From contig JACVVK020000017.1 of the NCBI GenBank assembly GCA_018292915.2, forward strand, positions 3,396,001-3,460,000: a stretch of 64,000 nucleotides of DNA. The letters run 5' to 3'. Positions 34,201 to 63,967 of this stretch are shown here, in pieces. The DNA is from Batillaria attramentaria. Taxonomy: Eukaryota; Mollusca; Gastropoda; Batillariidae. Numbering within the stretch: the first letter of the stretch is position 1; the number at the start of each line of letters is the position of its first letter. Below the pieces are notes generated by a model that was not told the origin of the DNA, ran no database searches, and worked only from the letters and a program-made list of their open reading frames with translations. Both the position numbers and the translations under genes were made by a program.

Positions 34201-35013
34201 TTGTTACACAAGGGAGCCAAAAATGTATCCCGAACACTTCAAATAAGGTAACAATTCAACAGACAAAAACAAACAATTTTTACCTTGCTTGCACAGTCAA
34301 AGCCAGTCCCAAGCTGAGCAAGAAGTTTCAGTACAGCATGGTCCTGATTGCATTTGACAGCTGCCAACAAAGAAAACACCACAAAATGTCACTGAAATGA
34401 ACTCACTAGTAGTCACAACATCCAACGACAAATACATACACTCACACCAAAGTCATTTAGATTATATTTAACATTAAATGGTACTGTTCAGTTTCACTGT
34501 CTTTAGTAGGTTAAAATGTGATATATATGACTATGGACCAGAACACTCCTTCCAACCACAAAAACCAGACCAGTCATACATCTCACCATAAAAAGGTTCC
34601 ACCCGAGGAAGCAGCTCTGTCCACTTCTCGTATTTCTTGGCAATGTCACCGAGGTCAGCCAGGAAAAAAGCATCCTCACGGTGCTGCGAGTGTGACAAAC
34701 GACAAACATAACAATGGTGCAATAACAGCAGCTGCACTCACACAAATAAGCACGTTGATGTATACAGTGTTTATAATAAATTTACTATATAATCCATTGC
34801 ACTTCCAATGTTTTGAACTGGAATACTCAAGATACTGGGATAGATTTTCCTCTGCACCTACCAACCCTAGACATGCATACTGAGTTTACTGTAAAATAAG
34901 TATAATACCTGAAGCTCCATCTCAGCCACCTTCTCCTGGACAAGCTCAATGGCTGGCTTGTTGCTGCTGTGCAGCTGCACGCTGCACCCTTTACCATAAT
35001 TCACAGAGTTCAT
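28258..35013 (-). CDS. ODC1: Ornithine decarboxylase
   Basis: This is the PLP-dependent cytosolic enzyme converting ornithine to putrescine, the first step of polyamine synthesis. The ten coding exons are 35013-34909, 34683-34587, 34360-34284, 32856-32684, 32231-32094, 30782-30617, 30078-29919, 29523-29402, 28996-28785 and 28423-28258. They total 1416 bases (471 aa plus TGA), in phase throughout. Lys70 in AVKCN is the PLP lysine. FHVGSG has His199; GGGFPG is at 237-242 and EPGR at 276-279. YDHA has Asp336, WGPTCDGLD has Cys363 and Asp364 at the active site, and Tyr392 is in AYTV. With Lys, Cys and Asp all kept, this is predicted to be a working enzyme and not an antizyme inhibitor. Residues around [19 protein letters not shown] match the antizyme-binding region. 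The C-terminus ([11 protein letters not shown]) is acidic and unlike the vertebrate degradation tail. The donor after Asn346 is GC (GCAAGT). The ATG opens exon 1 at the family's usual distance before ADLGDI. The symbol is by family similarity. Confidence 0.97.
29225..29345. repeat. SINE-like fragment ending in CAA repeats, copy 1
   Basis: This intronic block (gtggccgcc...ggcag...gatgacccttggagtgttc, then caacaacaac) resembles 53735-53850, which has the same order of words and the same CAA-rich end. It is probably the 3' part of a shared SINE family. Confidence 0.45.
30382..30560. mobile_element. 179-bp MITE with TA target site
   Basis: The left end CAGTCGAACCTGCCAAGGCG and the inverted right end CAGTCAAGCCTGTGTAAGGC continue inward as GGTCACC on both sides. 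TA flanks both ends (30380-30381 and 30561-30562). Further GGTCA words recur inside. It is a Tc1/mariner/pogo-type non-autonomous element in an ODC intron. Confidence 0.75.
31704..31828. mobile_element. Short MITE, CAGCGATCGTCAAAT family, copy 1
   Basis: It has 15-bp inverted ends CAGCGATCGTCAAAT / ATTTGACGATCGCTG and an interior made of short self-complementary words (GGTAGCCATTCGGGCTACCG, TAGCGAAAGCGAGCG). The flanks ATATGG and ATATAG suggest a 6-bp target duplication with one mismatch. It lies in an ODC intron. Confidence 0.7.
32954..34219. mobile_element. TIR element built of internal repeats rich in TCAAGGTCA, copy 1
   Basis: The ends TGGCTCCCTTGTG (32954-32966) and CACAAGGGAGCCA (34207-34219) are exact inverted repeats. 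The interior is a series of diverged units of about 140-150 bp, each with words like CTATCATCATGC, AAGTTTGG, GAGAAAATGCCAATGTTAA and a TCAAGGTCA or its complement. Exact copies of that 9-mer lie at 32974, 33341 and 33474, and complements at 33458 and 33742. A CA/GACA microsatellite sits near the right end. It is interrupted by a MITE at 33099-33320. It has no ORF, and lies in an ODC intron. Confidence 0.75.
33099..33320. mobile_element. Short MITE, CAGCGATCGTCAAAT family, copy 2 (nested)
   Basis: Same family as 31704-31828, with ends CAGCGATCATCAAAT and ATTTGACAATCGCTG and an additional internal segment. TGTATG flanks it on both sides (33093-33098 and 33321-33326), giving a clean 6-bp target duplication. 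It was inserted into the element at 32954-34219, so it is younger than that copy. Confidence 0.8.
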
Positions 35014-36382
35014 TTTGATTGCTGATCAGCTAGAGAGGTTTGAAGTCGCTTTTATGAGGCTGTATGAACAATCTGCAACAAAGCATACACATGCACGGTG
35101 AGTCAACTTGAACGGTTCCAATAAGAATTAATAAACTACTTTACTGTTGTGTTAACAACACCACATGATGGAATCTGTACAGACAAACCTTTAACTGCTG
35201 GCGCACAAGTATACTGCTGCAGAGATGTGTACAATTCTTTCTTTTAAATATGCAACTGAAGCAGTGTTCCCGATTATGCATAGGTGTGTGCATTTGTAGA
35301 CCTGCATAAAACTTCTTCTTAAATGGACACACAAACTTGAGGACAATGCGTCACAAGGGACGCACATTTTTGGTCTCGCTGTGACAATATTTTTCCAACT
35401 TTCTCCCGCCAACTCGGAGAACAAAAAGCAATCTCAGATTGTCGATTGGAAATGCTATGCTGCAAGTGTTCGTTGCCAGTTACAGATCATCTGTTACTAG
35501 CAGTGGACACTTGCAGCATAGCAATTAGCATTTCCGATGAGCCATTGTGCATAACAGAATCTGATGTATGGACCATCCAAATTTACAAGACGACCCTCAA
35601 CACACGGAGAGAGGGCCCAAAGGGCCCTTGTATTTTCGAATGATAGGGAACACTGCTGAAGCAGAATTGCATGACAGCATACAAGTGTACATGTACATGT
35701 TTCTTTGTGTGTCTATACTTGTGTACACATATTGACATTAACACTTCCAGGCAAAGGGATGAATTTAAATAGTTATTTCTTATTTTACTCTTACTCTGCA
35801 CAGAATAAGTGACCTAAACAGTTGTGTTAGTGCTGTAGCATCTTTAAAGAGGAGTGGGGATGTGCTGACCCCCCCCCCCCTCCCAGTATTTTAATCTGGC
35901 AATAAAGAGCAAAAACATGTCTGTCAGCAGTCACATCTGAGAGGATGCACTACTTAAACTCTCAGTTCTTGCACAACTTGCAGTGCATGTTTTGCTTTGC
36001 TTTCAACACTGCCTCTCTACCATAACAAATGTCAATCATTCTGAAAGATATGACCTGAATGCTAACACTGCCTTTTATGTCACCACACACACAAACCACT
36101 AAAGCAAAAAATGCTAATTATTAATATTATGCCACAAACTTTTTTTTTTTTTCACAAAAGAATTTTTCTTCTTTGCTGAAGTTCACAACCTGGTCTGCAG
36201 AATGGAACCCACGTCCCACAATGGGCAGTCAGTCAACAAAGTTGGTAAATGTTATTATTAGATTAGATTATGTGGCCTGTGTATTGTACCTGGGTAAAAC
36301 TTCACTCGATACAAACAAAAGGCTAGTAGAAGTATTAGACTGTACTCACCTGGCCAGTCGAAACACCTGCTTTCACTAAATA

Positions 36383-37832
36383 CTAGCTGGGGTCCCACGG
36401 TGGCTCCGCGTTGAAGTTAAACTTCCGTTTTAGGCGACACAGGCCCTCAGGGCTTTCGAGGTAGAAGACAGCCAAGCAGCCGCCCTGTAACAAAGACAGT
36501 AAATTTCGTCAAATTCTATAATGCAATGGATAGAACTGTATCGTCTCCCCTCCTCCCTTGACGCGAAAGACTCTGCTCAGCTGTGTGTGTCTGGGTTTTT
36601 GTTGCTGCTGCTGTTCTTTGGGTTTTTTTTTAACTATACATGAAACTTGAATCATGAAGCTGCCAAATGACTCCTGCTAACATAACACTGTGATTGTATG
36701 AACTATACAAAAATAAAGCCTTAATCATCAAACACCAACACGCTACAGCACAAATATCAGCTACCACATACATGTATGCAATACAGTTCAGACATGGCAT
36801 AAGCAAGTTACGAAACGCTGTTAGACTTCACAACACTTTGATGCATGTCTCTCTTTGAGTTTTTCAAGACAAATTAAAAGCACTGCAGTATACTGAGAGT
36901 TGCAGAGAGTCGAAAGAAAGTACATGTATCCACTTAAAAGCAAAAATCATAGTAATGCTATATATCAACTGATGTTTTTTTCATGATGTTTCATTTATGT
37001 TGCAGGAGCATCCCTCTTTAATGTTTGCATAGTTTAGTGATCTGTGGTTCCCTACAAATGTTTTTCCACAGAAAACACTTTTGTTTCCACTAGTCTTGTC
37101 GGGGAGACATTGCAAAAGCCCAAAAGATGAAAAATGGACAATGGACTTCAAAGAGCGGTGGTCTAATAGGTAGCGCGTCGGATTTAGCCGCTGCGCTATT
37201 GGACGGCCGTCACCAGTCATGGCGATGAAGCGTGGGTTCGAGCCCAGGTCGAGCTTGTGATGTGATACCGGTTTTTCCTGGCTACCGGGCTGCTCATCGG
37301 GAGTTTCTCTGCGGGTTATCTGGCTTTCTCCCCCCCCCCCCCCCCCCCGAATTTCCAGAAAGGGATAATATAGTACAAAAAAAGAACACTTCCACCCTGC
37401 CCCCCCCCCCCCCAAAAAAAAATCAACCTAGCCAGTAATGCACTTTTTTATCAGCCATTCTGAATCTTAAAGGGGCTAATGCTTCCTTCTCTTTGCTCAC
37501 TGATCGTGCTCGAAAACAAAAGTAGTAAGTTGGCTTAGTAAAGATGGAATTAGTATTCAATTAGCCCACTAAATGTCTAGACATGACTATGTCAGAATCA
37601 GAAAACCTGAGAAATAAACCATTTTCTGCTGTTTGCGTATACGAATTCAAACCGGACAAGAACGATCGAAACTCGCTTGCCATCACCCGTTCGACACCAC
37701 AGACGGTCCACGTGATATGCTCATGACTGCACACCTCCCGGCGAGATAGAACCGATTGTACTCAAAATTTCCCCTCCAAAAACTCACCTGAACAGGAGCC
37801 TCAGACCGCGCTTGTTCTCTTTTGGCCGTAAT
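36383..37832 (-). CDS. AUG-less upstream ORF in the ODC leader (polyamine-sensing type, PPW motif)
   Basis: The ODC leader contains a two-exon reading frame: 37832-37788 (15 codons) spliced to 36484-36383 (33 codons plus TAG). From AUU it encodes 48 aa: ITAKREQARSEAPVQ, then a segment with GLCRLKRKFNFN and the end AEPPWDPS. The frame has no AUG between an in-frame TAG (37889-37887) and the stop. The likely start is the AUU at 37832-37830 (context AAAAUUA); a second in-frame AUU is at 37868-37866. The borders are good: CAG|GTGAGT at 37788, acceptor TTACAG before 36484, and CAG|GTGAGT at 36350; the next leader exon starts at 35072, giving about 92 nt from this stop to the ODC AUG. AUU-initiated conserved uORFs whose PPW stalls ribosomes at high polyamine are known for antizyme inhibitor and ODC homologs. 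Function here is inferred. The 5' end of the first leader exon is unresolved. Confidence 0.82.
37147..37325 (+). mobile_element. tRNA-derived SINE
   Basis: An A-box-like GTGGTCTAATAGGTAGCGCG is followed about 75 bases later by the B-box GGGTTCGAGCCC and a tail with GGTTTTTCCTGGCTACC, ending near a poly-C run (37329-37348). The A-B distance is longer than in a tRNA, so this is not a tRNA gene. Confidence 0.55.
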
Positions 37833-38409
37833 TTTGCCGGGTTTCAGCAGATCAAATACAGAAACAATTATACATAGGGTCCTCTGCTAGAGCTGGCTGA
37901 AAACACGTCCTGCCTGTGTGGTCTACCATGCACGAAGTGAACAACCCTAATATGGCGGACTACTTATCAACATGTGCGCAAGAATACATTGGGTGATGAT
38001 GATGCGCCCGTATCAACAGTGAATTTTACCAACAATAATTGTTTCTTGTACGACTGTCTGCATGTTAGTCTGTTCAATGCCATGCAAAGAGCGTTGAGAC
38101 GCCATATTTTTTCGTATTCAATGGAGGACTACGGACTACATTTTTGGGAGTTGGTGACAGCCACTGAGCCAGCGCACAAAAATCTAATCGGGGCCCAAAG
38201 TTATTTTTATCACAGACAGCCCCCGACGTTACTAAATTCAGACACCTTCGCACGTGCACCGCGTCATAAGGTCAGATCGATCGCCCCCTTTACAGTCGAG
38301 ATGAAAGGCGCGATACGCACATTGTTGGGGGTGGGGAGGGGGGATAAAACACACACACACACACACACACACACTGCCAAACTGACATGCGTCAATCCGC
38401 GCTGTTTGA

Positions 38410-40330
38410 AGTGATTGCCAGTGCGGGATGTTTCGGCGCCGGCCAGTGACCCTGTCCGTCCGAGTCTTTTGGTCACGGTTCGGCCGCTCAGCCGCCGGAG
38501 CGCCCCCCCCCCCCCAACCCTGACGCGACTGACTGATGTGGACAGTACTCCCCAGCCGGCCGGTTCAGTGTTCCCGGCATATCATGATATACTGATACTC
38601 AGTCCGACGGCGGCCGTGGCACTTCAGTCCCGCGTCACAACTGAGTACTCGGATCAGTTGAAACGCTGCCGGGTGTACTCAGTCCTAGTTCTAGTGTAAA
38701 AAGCATGCAGACTAACGATTTGTGTTTCATTTGTCAGTGGAGCGTTTCCAGTTTGGGTATAAACTGATCATAGTCTGGCGTCGGTGTGTCGAGTGGAGTG
38801 TCAGTTTGTTGTTTTTCATTATTATTTTTTCATTTCAGTCTACTCCAGGGACGGGCTCACACTGACGCTCGGGCTCACTGTGACGAATCTGAGTACCGTG
38901 ACTGCCGGATACAGTACATATTATGTCATGGATGGTCACGGTCATCATATACTATAATAGTATCAGGGCTGAGCAGTAAACGTGCTGAAATATTGCAAAA
39001 CACAACTGACACCGCTCTACTGAGTTTATCACCACTGAATTGTCGGCACCGGGTATCACTGATTTCAGTTCCGACGCGTCTTCAGTTTATTTGGGCAAAA
39101 ACTGAGTAGTACACCGAGGGTCTCCGGCAGTGCCGGCGAGTGGTCAGTGGACGGCCGAACTGAGACTGGACGCACGGATCCCTACTATATGTGTCGCCGA
39201 GGCTGCTCGTCAATGGTGCAGGCCCGGTGTTATGTATTTAAAACAAAACAACTCAAACAAACAAAATAAAACAAAAAGCCGACAGCAAACAGACAACTGG
39301 TACTCGCTAATAAATGGAGCCAATTCAGTCAAACCAGCTGACTTTTTTTTTTTTTTTTTTACTAAGTATGACCACAGAGCTTGACTAGCGCCGGCCGGCT
39401 GTGGTCAAGCCGCGCCTATGGCGCGATATCACACGCCACATGCGCTCGCTGCGAGTAGCGGCCTCGGTGAACTTCGTCATTGCACCGCACAGGATCAAGG
39501 TCGCTTTTTCGGTTTTGGAACTGAATGCTACTCAGTCGACAGGGCTGCGCCGGCTCCACGTGTCCGGTCCTCGCTGATAGAGCGCTCGTGAGCCGATATG
39601 AAAAGTCTTGGCTAAGCCGGTTTGAATCAGTGGGTTAGGGTTGAGCGGGTCGCCGCTGGCAGAGACTGAGTGGACAAAAGTTTATCACTGATGTTCAGCA
39701 GAAGAAAAGATCGTGGTCAGGTTATGTCAGTGTGCCGACCACGCTTGACTGTCTGATGGCGGCCCATAATTATGTCACGGTCATCACGCTAGTTTCCATC
39801 CGTCCGGCATCCACTGACCAGTCCGGCCATCGGCCATCCGTCACCTGTCCGGCCTTGCCAGTCACGTGGGCTTGGCCCAGTTCAGTTTCCCACCAGGCCG
39901 GTCAATGCACTGCCACTACACGTGACAAATGATGATGTAACCTTGCTTGCGGGCTCATGACTCATCAGTGCTAGCCGTCACCGTCACTGAGCCACATTGT
40001 GCGGTAACATTTCGACTCAACGCTTGCACCACTGCCGGTGATTGCCGGAGTTTAGGCCCGGTGCGAGGCCCGACAAAGTGACAAGGTGTGGCCCGCTCAG
40101 TTGTTGTGACGGACATTCGACTGACTTTAATTTGCTTGCTGACAAAGACGGCCAGACGTCACGGCCGGTGCGCGCTTTTGACTGCCCGACTTACGTAACC
40201 TTGCCGGCTAAGTGTGTAATTCTTAGTGCCGGTAAGTCAATTTGAAATAACAATGTGCAGGTCAGTCGATCGGTCTAGCCGTCGAGCGGCCGGCTGCGTC
40301 ACTGACTGAGTACAACTTGATCATAGCGTT
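38410..40330. other. Block with extreme density of ACTG/CAGT words
   Basis: The words ACTG and CAGT (reverse complements) are very frequent: I count ten in 38521-38700, where about 1.4 would be expected by chance, and the excess continues across nearly 2 kb. The block is also richer in G+C and CCGG/GGCC than the flanks. There is no clear tandem period and no ORF that looks like a protein. Confidence 0.5.
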
Positions 40331-40786
40331 GAAGACTTGAAAAAGTTCAAGTTGTTAGGCGAATTTCCGTGCCAAATTCGTGCTCGTGAAAGTTCCCTGT
40401 TTCCAATTACCCGGACTGTTTTTGTTTGTTTTTTTGTTTTTGTTTTTTTTTTGGGGGGGAGGGGGCTAACTCCACTCACGTGGCTATGCCGTCGGCGTTG
40501 TACCTCTTTGGCTTGGTTCCCGAGTTAGGTCAGGGCAGGCCTTGCTCCGCCGTTTGGTTGATTAGTTGGGGTTTAACGTCCCCGCCACAATACAAGGGTG
40601 AATGGAGACGGTCCTTATGGGTGGGTGGGTGAGGGGGGGGGGGGAGGGAGGCAGCTACTCTAATCAGCTGAACATGGATTTAGTCCAGCCAGACTGCGAC
40701 GCCTCTCATTTGATGTGTCCTGCGTACCGTACTGTGATGGACCACTGAGTACCGTTAGCCGGGACACACGCTAGCCTCCTGAGAGG

Positions 40787-40961
40787 GCGGGTGGGTGGGT
40801 GTTTGGAGGGTTTAACGCCCTTTTCCACCACATACGGGTGATATCAAAGACGGGTCAAAGATGAAAAAGCCAGCACAAATATTTGGCCCCAGCCGGGATT
40901 CGAACTCACGACCCGAGCATGGGAAGTCCAACGCTCTACCATTCGACCACCCCGGCTCCCC
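40787..40961 (-). mobile_element. tRNA-derived SINE, GTTTAACG-tail family
   Basis: Read on the minus strand it has head GGGTGGTCGAATGGTAGAGC, B box GAGTTCGAATCCC, body GTGCTGGCTTTTTCATCTTT, and tail GTGGTGGAAAAGGGCGTTAA ending in CCCACCCACCC. It is the same family as 47335-47510 and 63793-63967, about 175 bp each. Confidence 0.8.
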
Positions 40962-43905
40962 GGCCGAAGGGCGAGAAAAGTAGGCCGGGGTTTCCTAAAC
41001 TGACGCATCAGTAATAACTTCAATGCATCACTTCGGCTGAAGTTATGCATCACTTCGGCGATATCTTTTCGGGCTGCAACGGTTTTGTACGCAAGACGCG
41101 CAAAATGAACCTCATGATCTCAACTCGACGTCTACTGAAGCAGTTGAGCCACGAAAAAACAAACAATCAAACAAACAACAACAGCAGCAACAAAAAACAG
41201 AGAGAAAAATCTGAGGCAGTGCGTGGCTGCCATTTGGTACGTAAATGTTTAGGTTAAATGTACAGTTTATGACAGTAATTTCTGTTGCTGATGGTGGTGG
41301 TGGTCACGGTAGTAGTAGTAGTAGTGGTGGTAGACTCGGAGGGTGTGTTCTGAGAAACGGGCAACGACTGAATCGCAGGTTCTTACACTCATATCGGCAC
41401 AGTGATATCTTACACGTTCTTCGGGATGGGGGGAGAACCATTAATGAGAAAACAGGTAAACAACAACTACAGCTACTACTCTTGCTACTACTACCATCAC
41501 CACTGACCACCACCAGCACGGCACTACCTTTCTGCGCTGGCACGAAGAAGAAACCGCCACTGCCCTTGATCTCCGACTTCAAGCCCGACTGCAGCCTAGA
41601 AATGGTCTGGAAATACGTCTGACAGTGCTTTTGTGTCTTTGGTTGTTGCTACATGTTCTGAAATGATCTAATGCCACAGTTAACTGTGTTTACAGTCCCC
41701 GCTGGTCTGCGCATGCCAAGTTTCGTCTGTATGAAAACCACAGTTCGGGAAATCCCGTGTTCTATAAAAGGAAACTTAACCACAGAAAAATCGATATTAG
41801 TGGTCAGGATTAAACGAGAAAGTGATGCTGACCCTATCGACGAATCTGTCACCACCCAAATTAGAAACACGGGTAGGGGAGTCATATGAGCCGCGTTTTA
41901 GCTTTCTACACGCGTTTATCTGCATGACGTCAACGACAGGGACTGTCCTCCGTTCACCCTGAGAATAGTGGGATAAAAATGCTCATTTGCTAAACCGTCG
42001 GTCTTAGGACCCTCTATGTACATCGCTGTGGCGCTCGAAAGTAACTCTTCCTCGATTTTAAACTACTCGGGGCATTTTTTTTTTTTTTTTTTTATAGCAT
42101 AACCAGGAACTGGCAACCCGGGGCATTCTTCGAATACGCAGCAGCAATCCCTCACGTTTGATATCCACATGCAGCCACTAAACGAATTCCACCCACTTCA
42201 AAGTTCGAGGGTTCCAGAGTCATTCCTGCGTATATAGAAAGTGCGCAGGAGTCATCATAATTCACAATAGGGAGTTAATCTCGCATCAGCCTGTGTTATA
42301 CCGACCTAAACCAGCAAAAACGTGTTCTGGCCGGTCTACTAAGTTCCAAAAAGCATTTACCTCTGAATGTTATCTCAGTCACCCACACAGCGACCGGCAC
42401 AGTTCAGTTCAGTTCGACCGTCGTCAGTGTGACTTGAAGTTAAAATAACACTGTGCGCTCTAACATTAAACAACACTGAAAAAAAATTGTTTGCCCAATG
42501 CGAATAAGCTATGTTCCTCAAAGTGTTTAATGTCTCGAGTAATTACATCACAGCCGGCCTGTGTCATGGTCCGGGTCAGGGTCAGAGCGGGCCGAATACC
42601 GTGTAGACCCGTACGTAAGCTTGTTTTAATTGTATAGCTGAGTGGTCGGTTTAAATCTACTGTGTGAGGGTAGAGTATGTCTGGCTTAGCCGGAGGGAAT
42701 ACATCCAGCTTTAAGCGGGAAGTGCCCGGGAGTCAGTATATGGAGCTGGGGAGTGAGCAGATCCCGCCTGTCACATCGGCAGTCAGTCGCAAGCCCGGCA
42801 TGGGCATGGACAGTAGATCAGGGTCAGTGTCTCAACTTCTGGTTCTTCTGCAGCATTACAGACCGCAAAGTTATAGAAACGCCTGGCCGCAATGTCCAAA
42901 TGCAGCATCGTCATATCATTTGCACACAGTCGGAGTAAGAGCTTCGCATTATTATCAGTATTACTGGTCCTACAGTCAGCCTCTCGTAGCATCTAGTTAT
43001 TTTAACCACGCATGAGGACCACCGCCCAGGTGACGACTGAAACGCTCCAGAAGTTGAACCCAGCTCGTGACAGCTATTCTCTCCGCTGAAACTGACTGAT
43101 ATCAATCGAGCCCAGCCGACTAGTGTTTACCAGAGTCAGGCCAATTTTATTATTATCATCTTTTTTTTTTAACCCAGCGGACTTGCAGATTTCTTTTGAG
43201 CACCGTCACCTGTGTCCGGATATAGCAACAGATTACCGACCGGACACAATGAAACGAGTTATCAATAAATCCAACGATCGTGCGAATAAAGGACGCTACC
43301 CGCTGAACATTGAGGCCACACAAGGAATCGAGTTGGAAACCGGGTGGCCGTAAAAAGAAAGATGTGGGTGTTGATGGATGACCTGTTCCGGCTTTTGATG
43401 CAATTCTTTTTGTGACTCATTACTAAAAATACCCCCCAAACAGTGTCAGCTCGCAGGGTATCCGATGGTCGTCAAGGTAATCATATTAACAATGGTCTTT
43501 CTCCGTTCTAGCTGGCACCGTGTTGCGCCGGCAGCGCGCGCGCCTGATGTCACGTGCAATGATCGCTGCAAATGGGTCGATCCGGTCTCCCCGTTTGCAA
43601 ACACAAACGTGACATCACTGTTATTTTAGCTTCAGATGACTGAATGAGTGTGCACGGTTTCAGAAGCTTATGTCATTCTGCATCAGCGGCAGACGCCGTG
43701 CCACATGAGCATGTCTCAGCTCGCTAGTCTCAGGAGAACACTCGTCAAGAGACACTGACTGACGAAGGAAAAAAAAAAAAAAAAAAAAGGAAAAAAAAAA
43801 AAAAGAAAAAAAAAGAGATGCAGCAAGACGTCACAGTTTGTTTGCTTGCTTCATTCAGTTTTCTTATTTACGTGAAGTCACTGTCCTGATACTGTCGACG
43901 AGACC

Positions 43906-44140
43906 TTACCCCCCCCCCCCCACCAACAACAAAAAACAAAAACAACAAAAAACAAACAATAAACCCCAAAACAAAAACAACAACAAAACAAAAATAAAAC
44001 AAAACAAAAACAAACCAAAACAAAACCAAAAAACAAACAAACAAAAACCAACAACAACACAAAAACAAAACGACAACAACAAAACCAACAAAACAAAACA
44101 AAACTTGACAACAAACAAACACGACCCCCCCCCAAAAAAA
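43906..44140. repeat. AAC/AAAC-rich low-complexity tract bounded by poly-C runs
   Basis: A run of C (43908-43921), then about 200 bases made almost only of A and C (caaaaacaac type words), and another C run (about 44125-44133). Long open frames here on both strands are low-complexity artefacts. Confidence 0.9.
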
Positions 44141-44286
44141 AAAGCCGGCGACTGTAACTGAGAGAAGAAAAACTGAAAAGAGGACTGATCAGCGAACTTC
44201 AGACACTTGAAGCTGACAAAAACGAGTCTTTCGGAGAAACGGGATTAATGTTTTTTTTTTAAAGCAAATTTATATAACGAAGGGGC

Positions 44287-44317
<31 letters not shown>

Positions 44318-44803
44318 ATTTCATTTCACGGGGCATGTCAGGATCAAGCACCGAGACGGTCACTGAGAATCAAACGTACAGGCATACATATTAAATAGGT
44401 GCATGCAAATAATGTCTGCTTCCCGCTCGCTCCTCAACGAGACGATGAAGCACCACTGATGTAAACATGACCCCGAGAAAGGTCATCTTCACAGCGCTAG
44501 TGTGTATATCAATACGCGGCGGGAACCTGCACTTCCGCCGCCCGTACTTGTTAAGAAAACTTTGGTAAAACTAGATGTTGATCAGATCTCAAGATTCTTC
44601 TTATTTAGAAACTTAAAGACGTCGTTTCTTTTTGTAATGTTTGAAAATCTTTACCAACTAGAAGGTTGTTTCCTGGGAACTACGTTGTTGGCGCGGAGGA
44701 AAAGACGCCAGCGGGACTGCGGCAGCAACCATGCTTGAAAGAAGACGAAATCTGTGTTCGAAGAAACTTTTATTGTAAAAATGTGATCAACAATGGAAGA
44801 ACC

Positions 44804-63551
<18,748 letters not shown>

Positions 63552-63792
63552 GTAAGTTTTCTTTGGCAGTCTTTTTTTGAAACTGATGTTATGTCCTCGA
63601 GTAACAAAAATAAATAACACAGCTGCTTCTTTATCCTTGGTTAGAAACTCGGCTTTGTTGAGGTCAGGCATGTCTCTTTAAGCAACATCAGATGGTTTTT
63701 GTGAAAGAATGGTGCACTGCCATTTCATGCCACATAATGAAAACTTGCTTAGATTGGGGGTTATGCATATCTGATTGACGGCCTACTCGGAA

Positions 63793-63967
63793 GGGGGTGG
63801 GTGGGTGTTTGGGAGTTTAACGTCCTTTCCCACCACATATGGATGATATCAAAGACGGGGTAATGAGAAAAGGCCAGCACAAATATTTGGCACCAGCCGG
63901 GATTCGAACTTATGACCCGAGCAGTAAAATTCCAATGCTCTACCATTCGGCTATTGTGGCACCCCGC
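63793..63967 (-). mobile_element. tRNA-derived SINE with 11-bp target duplication
   Basis: Same family as 47335-47510, on the minus strand, with B box AAGTTCGAATCCC, the CTGGCCTTTTCTC body variant and a tail GTTAAACTCCCAAACACCC. CCTACTCGGAA flanks both sides (63782-63792 and 63968-63978). Confidence 0.85.

Larger units (their letters stand above)
37884..44803. other. Gene-poor interval between ODC and the LRR gene
   Basis: No exon or RNA gene could be supported here. The left end should include the ODC promoter and the right end the LRR gene promoter. The interval holds the ACTG-dense block, a SINE at 40787-40961, a CA microsatellite (38349-38373), GGT/AGT triplet runs (about 41291-41330), an AAC-rich tract (43908-44130) and several long homopolymer runs (T at 39341-39360, A at 43769-43815). 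Confidence 0.5.

Noticed and set aside
28258..35013. Calling this gene antizyme inhibitor because of its uORF
   Set aside because: The PLP lysine (70), active-site Cys363/Asp364 and other catalytic residues are all present, which argues for an active decarboxylase.
41245..41622. 125-codon frame with Gly/Ser and Leu runs
   Set aside because: It covers GGT/AGT and CTA/CTG triplet repeats; both strands are open and there is no splice or family support.
43838..44161. Lys/Asn/Gln-rich and Phe/Val/Cys-rich open frames
   Set aside because: Both strands read an AAC/AAAC low-complexity tract; there is no protein-like composition.
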